In this document: positions 13,761-27,500 of the stretch, piece after piece | Layout of the letters: each line of letters starts with the position of its first letter | Numbering within the stretch: the stretch's first letter is position 1 | Source: Lanius collurio | Lineage: Eukaryota > Chordata > Aves > Passeriformes > Laniidae | Reading direction: 5' to 3' | Assembly (NCBI GenBank): GCA_020086605.1 | Contig: JACBWW010000004.1 | Coordinates: 40,841,565 to 40,905,564 of the forward strand | Length of the DNA stretch: 64,000 nucleotides | Notes under the pieces: model-generated | Databases searched by the model: none | Seen by the model: the letters and a program-made list of their open reading frames with translations, nothing else | What the model was told of the DNA's origin: nothing | Position numbers and translations under genes: made by a program

Positions 13761-13796
13761 GTTTTTTTTTTTGTTTTGTTTTTTTTTTTTTTTTTT
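13761..13796. repeat. Poly(T) tract with two G interruptions
   Basis: Thirty-six bases that are T except for a leading G and two internal G residues. It has no adjacent 3' LINE or SINE body that I recognise, so it is simple repeat rather than the tail of an element. Confidence 0.85.
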
Positions 13797-15696
13797 CAAT
13801 TGGTTTGAATGATGGTCCTCAATCCCACTTCCCAATTTTGTGTCCTCATTACCAAACTGCTCAGACTGCTTATCTGCTGTGGACAAAAATCATACCCTGA
13901 AGCTCTCAGCTATTGTATTTTTAAATGAGGTTATATTTTTATAACCCCAAGTTTCCTTTGCAGACTTAAACTGTCCCTTTTGGCCCCCATTTTGCCTGTG
14001 TAGGAAAGGATGCCTGGTGCTGCTTGCAGTTTCATGGGAATCACCTCTCTCAAATATGCACGTGGGGGATTTGCTATTGCTTAGAGCATTTTCATTTAGT
14101 TAATTAGATTTGTGAAAGAAAATTAAAAGTTTCCTGTCCTAAATTCCAGATGTTTAATGCAATTTGCAGATGGTTATAAATCTATCTAAAATAAGTGGAA
14201 GAGCCATAGTTATCCTATTGATTCTTTCTTCTCCCTCAAATCCAAGGAGATAAGAGTAGTTAAAACCCTTCCCAAAAAAGGGAATGGTTGAGCAGAGAGT
14301 GCTTCTAATGCTTTGATAATCTTACCTATAGACTTCTTCTCCTCTCTGTTCATTTTGTTTGAATTGACCCTGCAAATGAACCCTTTTTTCATCAAACTTT
14401 GGGTTCATCTTTTCTATTATTAACAATTATATAGAGTGTTTCAGAAATCGTGGGTGTTTCTGCACCCTCACATATTTGTGGTGAAACAGTACTCCAGTGA
14501 ACACACAGCTTTCTCAGTTTTCCACTATTTTGTTGTAATTTGTTGAATGATTTTGTTTTTCTTCCCAACATGTCTGCATAAGATGTCTTGGTGGGAGGAA
14601 ATTCAGCCCTGGCTGATTAATCTGAGCATTTCTGTTGTCCTGTTTATGCTGTAGAAAGAATGGTGAGAACAAAGGGGTTAGTAATTGAAGCTTGTTTCAA
14701 TCCTCTCATTTACTCCTTCTTTGCTGGCTGTCATTTTTCATCGGCAAAGCTTCTTTGTGCAAAAGCTGAATATCTGTTACTTCTAATTTGCATGGTTTCA
14801 GCTCTGTTTCCAAGATTAGATTGTCTGTGGCACATTTATCTATCAACAAATTGTTTGTCTACGTGATGAGACATTCCCCTTGGCAAGATGGATGTGGTTC
14901 TTCATCGCTCAGCCTCCAGGTTATAGCACTTGTGATTCTTGACTGAATGTTTCTTTCACAGAATTCTGTGTGCATTTGGCTGTAAGCCCAGTTTGACCAC
15001 CAGTGTGAGGTTAGCAAAGAAATCATTAATGCTCAGTGAAATCTGTGCATGGGCATGTGGCTTTGCATCTTCAGAACAACTGGAATCCAGTCCCTGTCCC
15101 AAGACTTTGTGTAGACCTGCTGGAGCCCTCCAGTTTTGGTTGTGCAAATCTCTCAGTGGTGCTGATGAGTCTTGGCTGTGCTGGCAGCAGAGACCACTGG
15201 CACATTTCTCCTTCAGTGGAGCTTTTCTGCACTTGGATGTTTGCCTCTGGTGTCACATAGCGAGTTTCACAAAACCTTTCATCCTCCAGGGACACTGTGA
15301 CTCCTGTGATATTTGCATCCCATATTCTGTCTCACTGATTCCTGAGGTTTTTCCTCCTGTCACAAGTTGCTTCCACCTCAATCTTTTGACACATTGTGGT
15401 TTGAGAGTTGTGCTTTTTTCTTTTCACTGTTAATATACTGCAGCACTTCCAGTGATAATGATGGGTTTCACCATTGTTAGTTCTCTTGATGACGTCCACA
15501 TTTTCCAAAATTCGGAGATAGGGACTCTGACCACTGATCTGAGCAGCACTCAAAAGAGTATGTCAGGTTTTAATGTCCCAAAGCAATGCTGGATTGAATG
15601 GGGTCTTCTGAAATTACATAGTCAACATGTTTTCTGTGTTGATTAGAAAGGTAATTGGAGCCACTGTTTTTTTGTTATTGTGTTTTTCTTGTAGAT

Positions 15697-15739
15697 GGGG
15701 GGGGGGGGGGGGGTTTTTGGTTTGGTTTGGTTTTTTTTT
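15697..15739. repeat. G17 run followed by GGTTT repeats
   Basis: Seventeen consecutive G (15697-15713), then T5 and GGTTT-type units ending in T9. The G run could form a G-quadruplex on the + strand. Its true length is uncertain because homopolymers this long are often miscounted. Confidence 0.85.
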
Positions 15740-17869
15740 CCATTTGTCTTCACAGATGTGATGGCAAAAATTTAAGCAACATTATGTCAGGAAGTTTAGT
15801 AATGGGGAAAAACACCTGATTCTGTAGCTTTCTTTTCTGTTTTGGAAGAGCTGTCATAGATAAAGAGATTCGAACGTGTTGTTGACTATTGTATTTTCTA
15901 GCAGTCAAGACCAAGAAAAGTGAAAGTTGGCATAGCTAAGACTTCCCCAGCTGTTGTCAAATTGTTGCACAGTGAAGCAGTTCTTGTGTGACCACTTGAG
16001 AGCTCCTGCTGGTCACAGGTACACAGCTGAGGGATGTGATCACTGCCTCTTGTTAAAGTGGTCATGCTTTGTGAAAAAAATGAGATTTAAATAGAATTTG
16101 ATTGGAAAAAAACCCAAAAAAACAACAACCAGAAAACACAGGCATATCACAAAAAGGAAATGGTCTTTAATAATTTTTGTAAGTGCATTTTGATGCTCAG
16201 GTGAAGGCACTGTATATCCAGTACCTGTTATTTTGTGAGATTTTGAGTAAGTATAAATAGTCTAAATAGCAACAGCATCTGTTGAATAGTCCTATCATCA
16301 CCCCATGGAGCTATGCCCGAGTTTCACCAGAGCTGAGAAGCTGCCAGCCTTCAACTGGATGAAATCATGTGAGATAACAACAGCAGCGAGGCAGAATGAC
16401 AAATACAACTCTTTTTTCTTACTAAGCTGGGGGAAGGAGACTTGCCTTTTGTTTTTTATATTTTAATTTTTTTTGCATAAACCACAAGGCTTCGACATCT
16501 TAATATAAATCTTTTTTTAGTAAAAGCAAAAATTCTCAACTACAGTTGCTGGGTTCAGTATCTGGAGTATTTTACAAACTCCCATGCCGGTATTATGGGG
16601 CTTCTCAAAGTATCCCAAAAGCTGGTAGTATTGGTAAAAGTACAAGGTTGCTCCTCTGGATGAAGTGACTTGTGCAGACTAATCCCAGCCTGCAATTTCT
16701 TTCATGTTGCTGGGTTAATTTAGGGGTTTTGTGGTTTTTCCAAAAAGCATTCTCTTTGACTCTTCACTATTTAATATTTAGGTTCTGCAGTTTGTCATCC
16801 TGACCCAAACAGGCTGTTTTGCACTCCCCTGACAGATGGAAGAAAATGTGTTGAAGGAAAATGATTAATTATGAATAACAAATAAACAGCAGAACTGGTC
16901 TAAGACAGATTTTTCTTCTTGATAAAACTGCTTTTTCCAGCATTTATATGCCTGACTTTATGAGCATTAATTGGGTGTGGACTGGAGATGGTCCTGGTGA
17001 TCCTGCACACTGCCAAGCCAGTGCTGCAAATTCTCAGGGAAGTGTCTGGCAGGACAGGAAAGGAGCAAAGGACAGGTAAGGGGTAGAGTGTTCCTATGAA
17101 ACTAAAAGAGCTAAGAGTACTCAGTTGTTTGGACTGACAAAATAATCATGGGGCATTCATTGCTGAAATTTAAACTGAAGGCACTTTTTGCTGTTTATCT
17201 TCAAGTCCTGGCTTTATGTCAGGGGGACTAAAACTTGCTTGCCTGTACCAGGGGAGTTAATGCAACTCATCTTAGAGCTGCTCACCTGTGGCTCCTCAGG
17301 CTTGGCCTGTCCCCTGCAGCCACAGTCCTGGAGGCTGAGGGTGTGCAGGCTCCCACACTGTAACCAGGGAGGCCACGTGAAAGCAGCCTCTAAGATAAAT
17401 GCCATGAATGTGCTGCAGGGCACATGAGCCTGCTGCAGATGGTGGCTCTGGAGCAGCTGGCCTTTGTCACTTGGATGACATAGTTCCCAGAGGAGAGCCA
17501 GTGTTGACATGGGCAAAGGAGAGGTGGATTTGGCAGATACAGAGCTCACTGAGATAACTCAGGCTGTTATTGAGGAGAATTTGTGTCCCATATCACGAGT
17601 GCCAGTTTAGAAGGAGCAGTGCCTGAGTGCCAGGATTGGATGTGCTAGAGCGACTGATACGTTTTATTTTAGCTTTTCTTTCAGTATGGATTTGAAGCCA
17701 AGGTCAAAGTGCAGGGCATAGGTGACATAATATGGCATGAATAACCAAGTCTGTATCCATGGAAAACTTGTGGCCTGCTGGAAAGATTTGCAGATTTTAA
17801 GACCAGATGAAACAGTTACAGTCCTCTATGGTCTGTAGTGCTTCAATCAGTATTCTTGTCATCAAACTA

Positions 17870-18325
17870 ATTACATCTAAGTTGTAATTTTACAAAATTC
17901 TTGAGTCTTGATTTAAAGGCATCATTGACTGTGTCTCATTCCTCAGTAATTTGTTCCAAGGATTTATTTTTGCTTCGTGGTTAAAATTTCGCCTTGTTTC
18001 TATCTTGTCTGTCTTAAAAGTTCTAACCATTAACTCTCATTATGGCTTTTTGTGGTGGAATAAAGTGCTGTCTGCTGTTGTGAATTGCTGCTCCATGTGG
18101 GTACCTGAAGGCTGCAATTACACTGCTTTTTAACCTTGTCACTCTATTTAGTTTTTCCAAGAATGTTAGTCATGTGAAGGAAAGCACACTTCTCAGTGGC
18201 TTTTTATTGTAGGTCTTCTCTGGAATCTTTTCAGATTTTCAGTAGTTTTTTTGAAAACATGGATGTCAGTTCTGCAGGTGCAGAGGTGGTGACACAACTC
18301 TGCCTTTATGCAGGTGATGTTGAAT
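17870..18325 (-). mobile_element. Ancient, highly diverged CR1 (L3-like) LINE 3' region, antisense
   Basis: Read on the + strand, blocks in order follow the reverse complement of old amniote CR1 3' ends: CTTGATTTAAAGGCATCA, then GTAATTTGTTCCAA, GTTAAAATTT, GCCTTGTTTCTA, GTACCTGAAGGCTGCAATTA, TTGTCACTCTATTTAGTTT, and later GGAATCTTTTCAGATTTTC. Agreement is patchy, with many substitutions and indels, as expected for an insertion older than the CR1 copies at 7520 and 55057. No open reading frame survives. Both borders are approximate. Confidence 0.7.
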
Positions 18326-18525
18326 AAACCCATGACTGTTTCCTCTGTGAGTTGGAAGTGTTGCCCTCAGAGCAGTCCATCTCCTTTTCCTCAGTCCCTC
18401 CACAGGTTTCCTGCTTTCCATAATATAGTTTCCAGTGTGACCTCACATGTGTTTTCTTAGATATCTTTTCTGGTATTTGTCTGGTTAAGCCCTGATGCTC
18501 TGTAACCAAGCAGGCCAAGTGAAAT

Positions 18526-18571
18526 CAGATTCTTTAATGCATGGCAAGCAGATTCTTTAATGCATGGCAAG
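18526..18571. repeat. Perfect 23-bp tandem duplication
   Basis: Two identical 23-base units (18526-18548 and 18549-18571) begin CAGATTCTTT and end GCATGGCAAG. There is no third copy. The absence of any mismatch points to a recent duplication or an assembly artefact. Confidence 0.95.
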
Positions 18572-21500
18572 TTTTGTGTGGTATCTACAAAATTTCAGTA
18601 GCAGTGATTTTTATACTACCTTCCATAGCATCAGAAAAATATCAAATAATTTTGTGTTAAGAACCCACTAAAAACACCACTGAATTAATCCCCTGTTTTT
18701 AATAATGTTTCTTTTTTGTAAGGTTTACTTTTTAAAGTACATTCAGTGTGGCTGCAGTGACTTTTTTTCGTCTTGTGCCCCCATACCTCCTGACACTGAT
18801 AGTAAATTTCAGTCAAATTTGAGCTCTTCAGAGGTGTCAAAACTACTAAATTTAGGTAGCTGGAGAGACCCAAATGAATGCCCCATGGGAAAAAAAAGTC
18901 TTGGAGCTATTGCAGGCAGTATTATTGAACATGACAGAATCCAAGGGGGATGAGAGGGAGCAGTCAATTTCCACTTTTAAGGAGAGACTTGGGATTAATG
19001 CTTCTCTTTTGCAAGAAGTCAGTCTCTTAATTAGGAAAGAGGGGCTCATTTTGAAAGGTAGAAGCATGAACAATAAATTCAAAACAAGCCAGAGGCAGCT
19101 GAGGAGCATCCTCACAGGTGTTCTTGGGACCGTTGCCACATGTGGCAGGTTTAATCTTTCACTTTGTTTTCTTCTCCTCTTCAAGGAATAACTCCCCCCT
19201 CTGACAGAGACTGTTCCTGAACAAACCAGACCCTCATGGACAGTGGTTCAGCCTGCCTGGGTTGCTTCGAGCACCGTGGTGCCATTTCTAGAAGGGGCTC
19301 TGGCACATGGCAGAAACTCATTTCAGACCCTAAGCTCCAACACTGCCTGTTTAAAAACACAGCACCTTTGGTGCCACTTAGCAGGGTGTCTGCTGCTCGT
19401 TTGGTAAATGCCACTTCTGTGCAAGAACAGCACATCCAGTTCTGTTCTGTGTGGAGCATCCAGCATCCTGGTGAAGGCACTGTCACTTACCTCTGTTTAC
19501 TATATGGGGTAACAACCATATTTCCTTCTTCATTCGACTCAGTGAGAAATGTGGCTTTGTTCTGACATCATTGGAAGTAGAGAGTGCTGGAAACTTGCAT
19601 TTGGTGCCATATAATTGTGACTGGCAGTTTGTTTATTTGCTTGTTTTCTGATATTAAGGAAAGCAATCTCCATGTAGTTTATTCATTTGCAGGGACTGAG
19701 GCCCAAATCATTCCATTCACAATTAAATCTGCTTTCAATGACGTGCATTGAAGAGCTGCAAATGTTTGTTTCATTAAAACAAGGGAGGCATTTAATAGCA
19801 GTTACTTATTTCTGTTGCTTTGGTTATTTACCAGCTTTCCAAGACATTTTGTTTACCAGTTTATGATATCATCACTGAAAAGCTTACCTGGGGACTAAAC
19901 CCAGTGATTCCAGTTGCTGAATGTCAGAACACCCAGTGTGTCAGAGGTGTAGGTTTGGAGAGGTAATGGTATCCAAGCTTGCATGTACCCTCACAGAAGC
20001 GGGTGTCTGAACCACTGGAGACACCACGTGAGAATGCAGAGTTGCATAAATGTGAGCAACTCCATTGTCAGGCAGATTGCTGCCAGCTGAGGAGCTGGCA
20101 TTCAGCATATCCTTTGTTCTTCCAAGTACACATCTATGTGACTGGAAGAAAAGAACGTTTTTTCAGAGAAGAAAAGATAGATAAGGATATCATCACTTTC
20201 TCTACTCTTTGGCCAGGCAGTGGTTTTGCTGAGTTTCTGTCAGGTAGCCAGCTATTCCTCCAAAGCCCACTGTCTCTTCCCTGGATTTTGGATTTCTGCT
20301 GCCCTCTCTCTCAAGGGGTGCATTCTGCACTTTCCCCACTTCCAGGCATAGCAGAGACCACGCTGCCACAGAAATGAAGCCTGCTGTAGTGCACTTGACT
20401 TAGCTTGCTGCTCTGTTCCCTCCAAGGATGATGGTAGTTCTCACAGCATTATTTATTTAAAGTAAGTTAATTTCAGAGAAAGCTTATCTTAAGAATAATA
20501 AAGCAGGCTGTCTGCAAACCTCACTTTCCCCTAAGGATTAACATTCCCTGGATCTAGGAAGACACAGCTCTTTCAATCTGTTTCCACAGAATCACTTTCC
20601 AGACAAGTTTCTGCAGGCAGAGTAGCAGATTTTAACCCTTCAATGGCTTTGATTTGCTTTTTAAATGGGTGTTCCAGCTCAGAGAAAGATGGTTTATCAG
20701 CATACATTTGTTTTCCTTGTTCTAAGGAATCGGGAAAAGTTCTATCCCTGAGGAAATTAGCTAGCCCTCTCCCCCAGCAGCTTTGCAGCTTGCCTAGTTG
20801 TTACTGGTGCCAGTGGAGCTGAGGTCTGTGTTCAGCCGAGCAGCTCCGACACCAAGAGGTGGAAGTGCTGCTGCTGTGGGAGCTTAAAGCCTTCTCCATG
20901 GCCCCAACAATGTCTAGGTGACACCAGAGGCCTGATACAGAGAGGGTGTAATTGTTTTGATGTTTGCAGAGTTGTTTTTACCTTACAGCAGTGGACAAAC
21001 CTCTCTTTTGGCTTGTGCTTTTCTAGCAAAGTCATAAATGTAAGGGGAAATTAAGTTAATTGGGTAAATGGATTTACAGATAGCCCACACTTACGTGGTG
21101 TGGGGGCTTCATTCATCTTCTCTTACCACAGTGGGAGCACAGGGCATGATTTTGCCTTAGTTATCCCTCTGCTCTGCTATTTTAGTAGTGCTCTCTCTTA
21201 TTTGAACACTCTCTCATTCACCTTTAAGCTAAGTAAATTAGTATTGTAAATAATTGAAGCCAAGTTTGATCCCATGGGATGGCTGCAGCAAATGGCTCAG
21301 TGGGCAAATGGCCAAGTTCTTCATCTCTGTGAGCAAAGTGCTGCCTTCCCCTTTCCCAGTCTGCAGCGTCTGCAAAGGATTATGTGTCCAATGTCACTGT
21401 TCCTAATACCTAATCACACAGTGGTCATTCATTCCTGCAAGGGAAGTGCCTTGTCTCCCTGCTTTCACTTGCCTCTGCAGTCCTGCAGCCTTTGTGGCAG

Positions 21501-24500
21501 CTAATCGGATCTAAATTGACTTGTGCATCCCTAGGTGGATGGGGGACATTTTTTGGCGCTCTTTTTTGGGTCTGTATAGTTAGAGATAACAGGTTGTTAG
21601 CACTCAAAACACAAATGCAACCCACCTTTCATGTCTCTTGGCAAACAAAGGCTCAACAGCATGTATCATGTTAATTAGCATCCTTCCCAATTTGCTTATC
21701 TGAGGTTATACTGATGACTGTTGAGGACAAATGGAAGTGATTATCTGTTTTAAAATTTCAAAAGAAAAAAAAAAGTAAGGAGGCTGAATACAGATAACCT
21801 GGGAATATGTTCAACATAAGCATAGGTTTTGAAAGAAGGAATGTTTCCCTTTTCTGCTCGCCTGGATTCAGTGTGCATGGCATTTCAATACATGAGCATA
21901 GTTCATTTACTGGGATAGGAAGGAAAGGAGTGAATCAGGACCATGTGTGGGGAAAGACAACTGAAGTGAGTAGGAGGGGTGGCACGGGACGGAGACAAGG
22001 GCTTTGAGAGCAGGTAATGAGATCTGTGGAAAACGAGGCAGATGTGTGAAGGTAGAGGAGGCTTGCTGAGAGCAACAGTTGGTGGGAAATGTAACTGGAG
22101 AAAGGAAACAGAAGCTCTTTTGTGTCGGTGAGCTTTGGAGTAAGTATATGAAGAAAACCTGTTGCAAAGGGAGATTCATTCTGGGGAAGAAATGGCACAG
22201 TTAGACCACAATGACTCCCAGCTTTGCTAGTGTCGCTGCTCTTGAGGATGAGTATCCTTTTTTCCCCAACCACCTTAATAATCTGAAGAAGAGCCTATTT
22301 ATATGTAAACAAAAGTTTCCTTTACAGCATCAGCATTAAATGTATCCTGAATGCTCTATAATTAGGTATGTCACAAAACCCATGCATTTCAGTGTTCACT
22401 CATCTGAAATTCCTCCAACACTGCTGCTGAGGCTTTTGTCACCAACATCCATAATGGTTAAGAAGAATTGACTTAATAACATGGTAGTTACTTTGCAGTG
22501 TCAGGCTTTTGAGTAAGCAGTCGATTTGATTTAACTGCCTAGTTTCACCCAGCCCTTTCCCTGTGTCTGCTGCAGCATTCAAACTCCTTTGAAACACAAA
22601 GCAGCAAGCCAAGAATTCATATTTAAAGCTTTTAACCCTAGTTTCACGAAAAATAAAGAAGATTGGTTGTTTTCTTTTTAAGGAGGTCTTGAACTATCTC
22701 ATTGGGAAGTACCTGTGCTCAGGTGCCATACAGGCAGTTTAAATAAGGCGTTGGCTTTGCTACTGGCTTCATTCTCTAAATGAGCCAAGAGACTGCACAG
22801 CTGAAGCTTAACATTTTGTGTCTCTGAGCTTGTTATGATGTACTTTATTTAAACAAACCTGGGCACCTGATGCACAAGTTATTCGGCTGTTGCTGTGCCT
22901 AAGAAGAGTTTGCATGGCAGTGGCCTCTGGCTACTTTTATTTCCCCTTACACCAGCAATAATAGGAAGCTAAACAATGATGAAATGCCTGTCTCTCCTTT
23001 GGACTTTTAAAGGATTCATTTGGACAAAATCAGGTGCCGTTTGCTGAAAATGTTTGAATTTGCTCTTGCATGAAAAATTTTGAGTTGCAGAACCTAGTGA
23101 CTTGCCATCCTTGTGATCTCCTGTTTAAAACAGAGGCACTAAAGCTGCTGTGCCATTCATTGGCATTTCAGTAGTATGAAAAGTTTGGGGGTGTTTCAGT
23201 GGCTGCTTTCCTGCAGCTTCAGCTGGTTGCTGATGCCTGCACTGGAGCACAAGCAGGTGCTTATGTGCAGAAGACAGCGACTGAAACTGCAATTAATTGT
23301 ATGCACAAACCATGGACTCAGAAAACACTGGTTTGAAAAACCCAATTTCTTTCACAACATTAGTAGTAGTAGTACTTGTAGTATTTTCTTATTATTATCT
23401 TTTTGTTATGAACGGTATTGCAACTTCTTGGTTCTTGCCAGAGCACATAGTGGGAGATGCTTTCTCTTAAAGCTTCACCAGTTGCTTGCTCTAGGCCAGT
23501 GCTAGATGTGGTTGTCCTTCCTTTTGCTTCCTGATGAACCTCGGTTTTAGCTCCAAGTGTTAGGAAGGTTACTCTCTGTCTCTCTCTCAGGTTAGAAACT
23601 CCGTTCCTTGTCTCAGATTCTGTACAGGAGGGCTTAATCTTCCAGGTTGGGCTTGATATTCAAATACATGCTTCAAATTATTTATTAATTTATATTATTA
23701 ACTTTATGGCATGACTAGAGTCGGGTTATTCCTGTTTTACACATAGCTGAAACACAAGAGAAAGTAACTTTTCAAGACTGTATAGAGAGCCTGTGGCACA
23801 TCTGAAAGGTCTTACCTCAGCTGATCTATGCCAGTAGGTTTCAGAAATATTTATTCTTTTTGTTCCCAGACCATTTCCTTTGATCTTCTGTTCCAGTATT
23901 CTTTACTCTTCTGAAGTTACACAGCCAGTGCCAGTGCATCTCTCTTGATATCAAACACTGCTAGAGAAATAAGTATTTCAGCTAAATTTTTGAAGTTTAG
24001 AAGATCCATAAAGTGATGCCTGATGTTGGCTTTCGCAGTCAAACTAGGAGAAGAGAATTCACTAGCTAGTGGCTTTCTGTGTTAAAGGAAGCAATTACAA
24101 AAAAGAAAACTAAACAAAAAAAGCTAAACATTAAGTCCTGAAGTTGTTTCACATTTGGAGATAAAGCAAGGAAGGGAATGCCACAGTGCATCCTGAAGAT
24201 GTGCAACATTGATGATACTGGCAAGAAATGTGTATTGTCCTTACTGCCAAATATCACCAAAAATTATGCCGTATCTCTTATTTACTATACTCCTAAAAGA
24301 TTTCTATTTATAGGCAGATGGTATAAGGAAGATTTCAGTGGTGAGGAGAGCATTTAGTGCTCTCAGCTTTTTATAGACAGGCTCGGGGACATCTCATTTA
24401 AAACAAGCCTTACCTGTTGCTACAATCAATCTCATCTCTTCTTAGCAGGCAAAAGCTCCCACAAATGACCTTATAGATTAGGCACTTTCTGTTTACATTC

Positions 24501-27500
24501 GATTTCCCACTCCCTGCTATTTGTAGAGAATGATTATCAAGGCATTAAATTAAAAGTTTTGCCCGGTGGGAAACTATTGGATATTTTGTCATTTCCTTAG
24601 AGCCTCTCCTGTTCCACTGGAGAGACAGAGGTAGGGGAAGTAATCACCAGAAAGGTCAAGAATATTTGCTTACCTATATTGGAACACTGCTGAGAGGCTT
24701 TCTCCAGTTTAGGGGACTTTTTTGGGTAGAAGTTTTATGGTAGGAAAGCATTGAGGCTTGAAATTAAAAGTCTCCAGTTGTCTGCAGGTTAAAAAGCTAG
24801 GGCTGCTGCTGGCATCCTCTGGCCTTTTCCTAAAGGCTGTGCCACAATCTAAGTGACATCTCACGCTTTTAACAAGTTGAGAAGGAGTTAATAAGGATCT
24901 CTCCAGAGCCTTCTTTTGACCTTTATTCCAGAGAAGATTACAGCAAAGCCACCTTCCCTCTCAGTGTTCTGGGACAGTGGAAGGACTTTGTCTCTTCAGT
25001 ATTGGTGCAGCTTCAGTTTGATCAAAGTCATGTGTCATATTAGCTGTAAATACTGATAATACTCGTGTTCTGCACAGACACAGTTCTCTTGTTTGCCCAA
25101 GATGTTTTGCTTAAAGCACTTCCTCCTGCTTATCAGCAGCAAAATTGCAGGACTGGGCTTCTCAGGGAACAATATTTGTCTTCTGGTTCATGCCTTAACA
25201 GTAAGTACATAAACTCCAAAGCCTTTCATTTAGATGAAGAGTGAGAGGTCTGTGAAACCACCCCCAGGAACTGAGAAGGCCCCTACAGTCCCCCATCTGT
25301 AAAACAGAGATGGAATTAATTATGAACTTAGGTGCTTGCAGTGCAGAATGTTCATGTAGTGCTTTCAGCTTGTCTGTGCTAAGCAGGAGTTTGTTTTCAC
25401 TGTTGTACACAGTTTTTATCTCATCCGCAATTATTCCTAGGTTGTCTTATTCAAGGAGACAAGGTGGAGTCTGACAGCCCCAGGTCCTCTTGAAGTGTGC
25501 TGGCTTCTCCAGCTGGGCTTGTCAGCCAGCCAGCCACAGTTCTGCTCAGAGGCTCTGGATTTCCGAGGCAATGAGGGGACAAAGCTGACAGTAAAACCAG
25601 CCTTACGTGTACATTGCTACAGCTTAAGTAGCTGCCTCAAGGGAATACAGATTAAGAAGGAAACACTTTTTAATTTGGCCTGGATTTATATACAGGTTGG
25701 AGTAAGACTTTTTAAAGCGATGTTTTGTCCCAGCTGTAGTTTAGGTGAGGCTCAGATAGATCCCTGCCCATTCTCTCTAAGTGCATCAGCTGCTTCCAGC
25801 CACTTTTCCTGACCTCTGTGGCAGGTTCTCGCCAGTCCTGCCACACCTCTTGTAGCTTTCCCTGCTCCAGTTCAAATACTGAGTTTCCTTCATTGCCTGT
25901 AACTCTGTGCTCATGACTTCTCCACCTTAGAGCAGTGTGTATTTTTTAGAAAGTCTTTGTAATAGGACAGTGAGAGATTTAAGGGCCTTATTAAGGCCTA
26001 ATGGAAGTCAGTGAGAAAGTATTGCTGCTCTTTGCAGTTGCAACAGGATCTTAGCTTAGATAAAGTGCTGTAATATGCATACCCTGCTCCAAGAAATGCT
26101 TCTCTTGAAGGTGTGGATTGTAGTGGATTACCACACTGGGACACATTTAACTTACCAGAAACACCACTGAAACCTGAAGGGGCTGATAAGCATGGGCAAG
26201 GCTCCAGTATGTCTGAACCCAGGACTCAGGAATTCACATGGATGGTGTGTCAGCTTGACACTTTCACCTCTCATCCGTTGACCAATGACTACCAAGGAGG
26301 AAAAGAATTTTTCTCTTCTTCTCTAACAGATTGATAAAAGGTTCTTGCTGCCAAATCTTTGAGAAACTCTTCTGTCTAAAGAAATCTCTGGCATTCCATG
26401 TCTAAAAACAGGCACCTCATTTAGAGCAACAGTTTGCCTGTAGAGAGTTTTTATTATTCTTCTTTGAGGTATTTCACTAGAGCTGTGATTTGTGATGGCC
26501 CTGGCTTGTTTATGGAAGATTGCAGCAGATTCAAATTGCAGAATATTAAATATAATGCTTCAGTCTCTGATTTGAGATAGACATTTTGCCTGTCTGAGGA
26601 CTGGTAGCACAGAGACAAACAAGGGACGCTGACAGATTGGTGAATATGGGGTGGGATCATTTGTCAGGAGATGTGATGAATCACTGTGGCGCAGCATTTC
26701 ATTTTCAGAAAGATCATTTTCTGAAAAATTCAAATTAAAGGCAGAAGAGACAGCTGGGAGTGTTTGGGGAGTTTTCATTAAAATCAAACTTACAATTAGA
26801 ATAAAGGCATATTGAAAAGTTCTGGCATTCTAAAAATATTTTGAGGAAGGAAAAAAAAAACTGAGGTTAGAGGAAAACAAGAGGACCTGGAAGAGCACTT
26901 GCCAGCTGTGCCCCACAAATAGGCCTTGAGTTTTTCTTATCCCACTCTAGTCAAAGCCAGTAGGAATCATATGTCTAGTGCTTCGATTAGGGAAAAAATA
27001 TCCATCTTTAACCTTGTACACAGGTTATTTGAGCAGAGGTCAGCGTGCTTTTAATAGAACTACATGTAGAGCCTGAGCTCCTCACAGTGTGAACGAGAGC
27101 AGTGCTCCTGTTTAATTTTGTCTGGGCTCTCAGGAAGTCCAAGGCTGCTTCAACACTGATTAATTCATGCAAGGTAACACATTAATAACAAATGGAAACA
27201 GGGAGACACAGAGGGTGAGGGGCTTCCTGCTGGTACTTAAGCTGCAGACACAAGTGCCAGAGGCCAAGGGCCGATCCCTGCTCCCCCTTTCTCTTGGAGC
27301 CCAGTGGCCACCCACAGACTGGGTGTACAACTGTTCTGTAGAAGGCTATTCCTGGGGGATGATGAGCACCTTTCTGACCCTAGTGTAAGCAAACAGAAGA
27401 ATGGGAGTGCTTCAGGGAGTAGCTCTGTGACAAAGACATTCTAAATCAACTGCTCTTCAGAGAATAGCATCCTGTTGTATTTACAGCACACTTGATTAGA

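Larger units (their letters stand above)
8231..17869. other. Non-coding stretch, probable intron
   Basis: No recognisable exon or RNA gene. It holds a C/T tract (9444-9466), a long T tract (13761-13796), a run of 17 G (15697-15713), and AT-rich DNA at about 11400-12200 whose dense ATTTA/TTTAAA motifs could be conserved non-coding sequence, which I cannot test. The longest open frame (14939-15433, +) has no family resemblance and no flanking gene signals that I trust. Confidence 0.5.

Noticed and set aside
14939..15433. 164-codon cysteine-rich open frame (+), the longest in the window
   Set aside because: It starts at a non-ATG codon, overlaps three open frames on both strands and shows no domain or signal-peptide logic. 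It sits in a locally GC-richer patch where stops are rare. Treated as chance.
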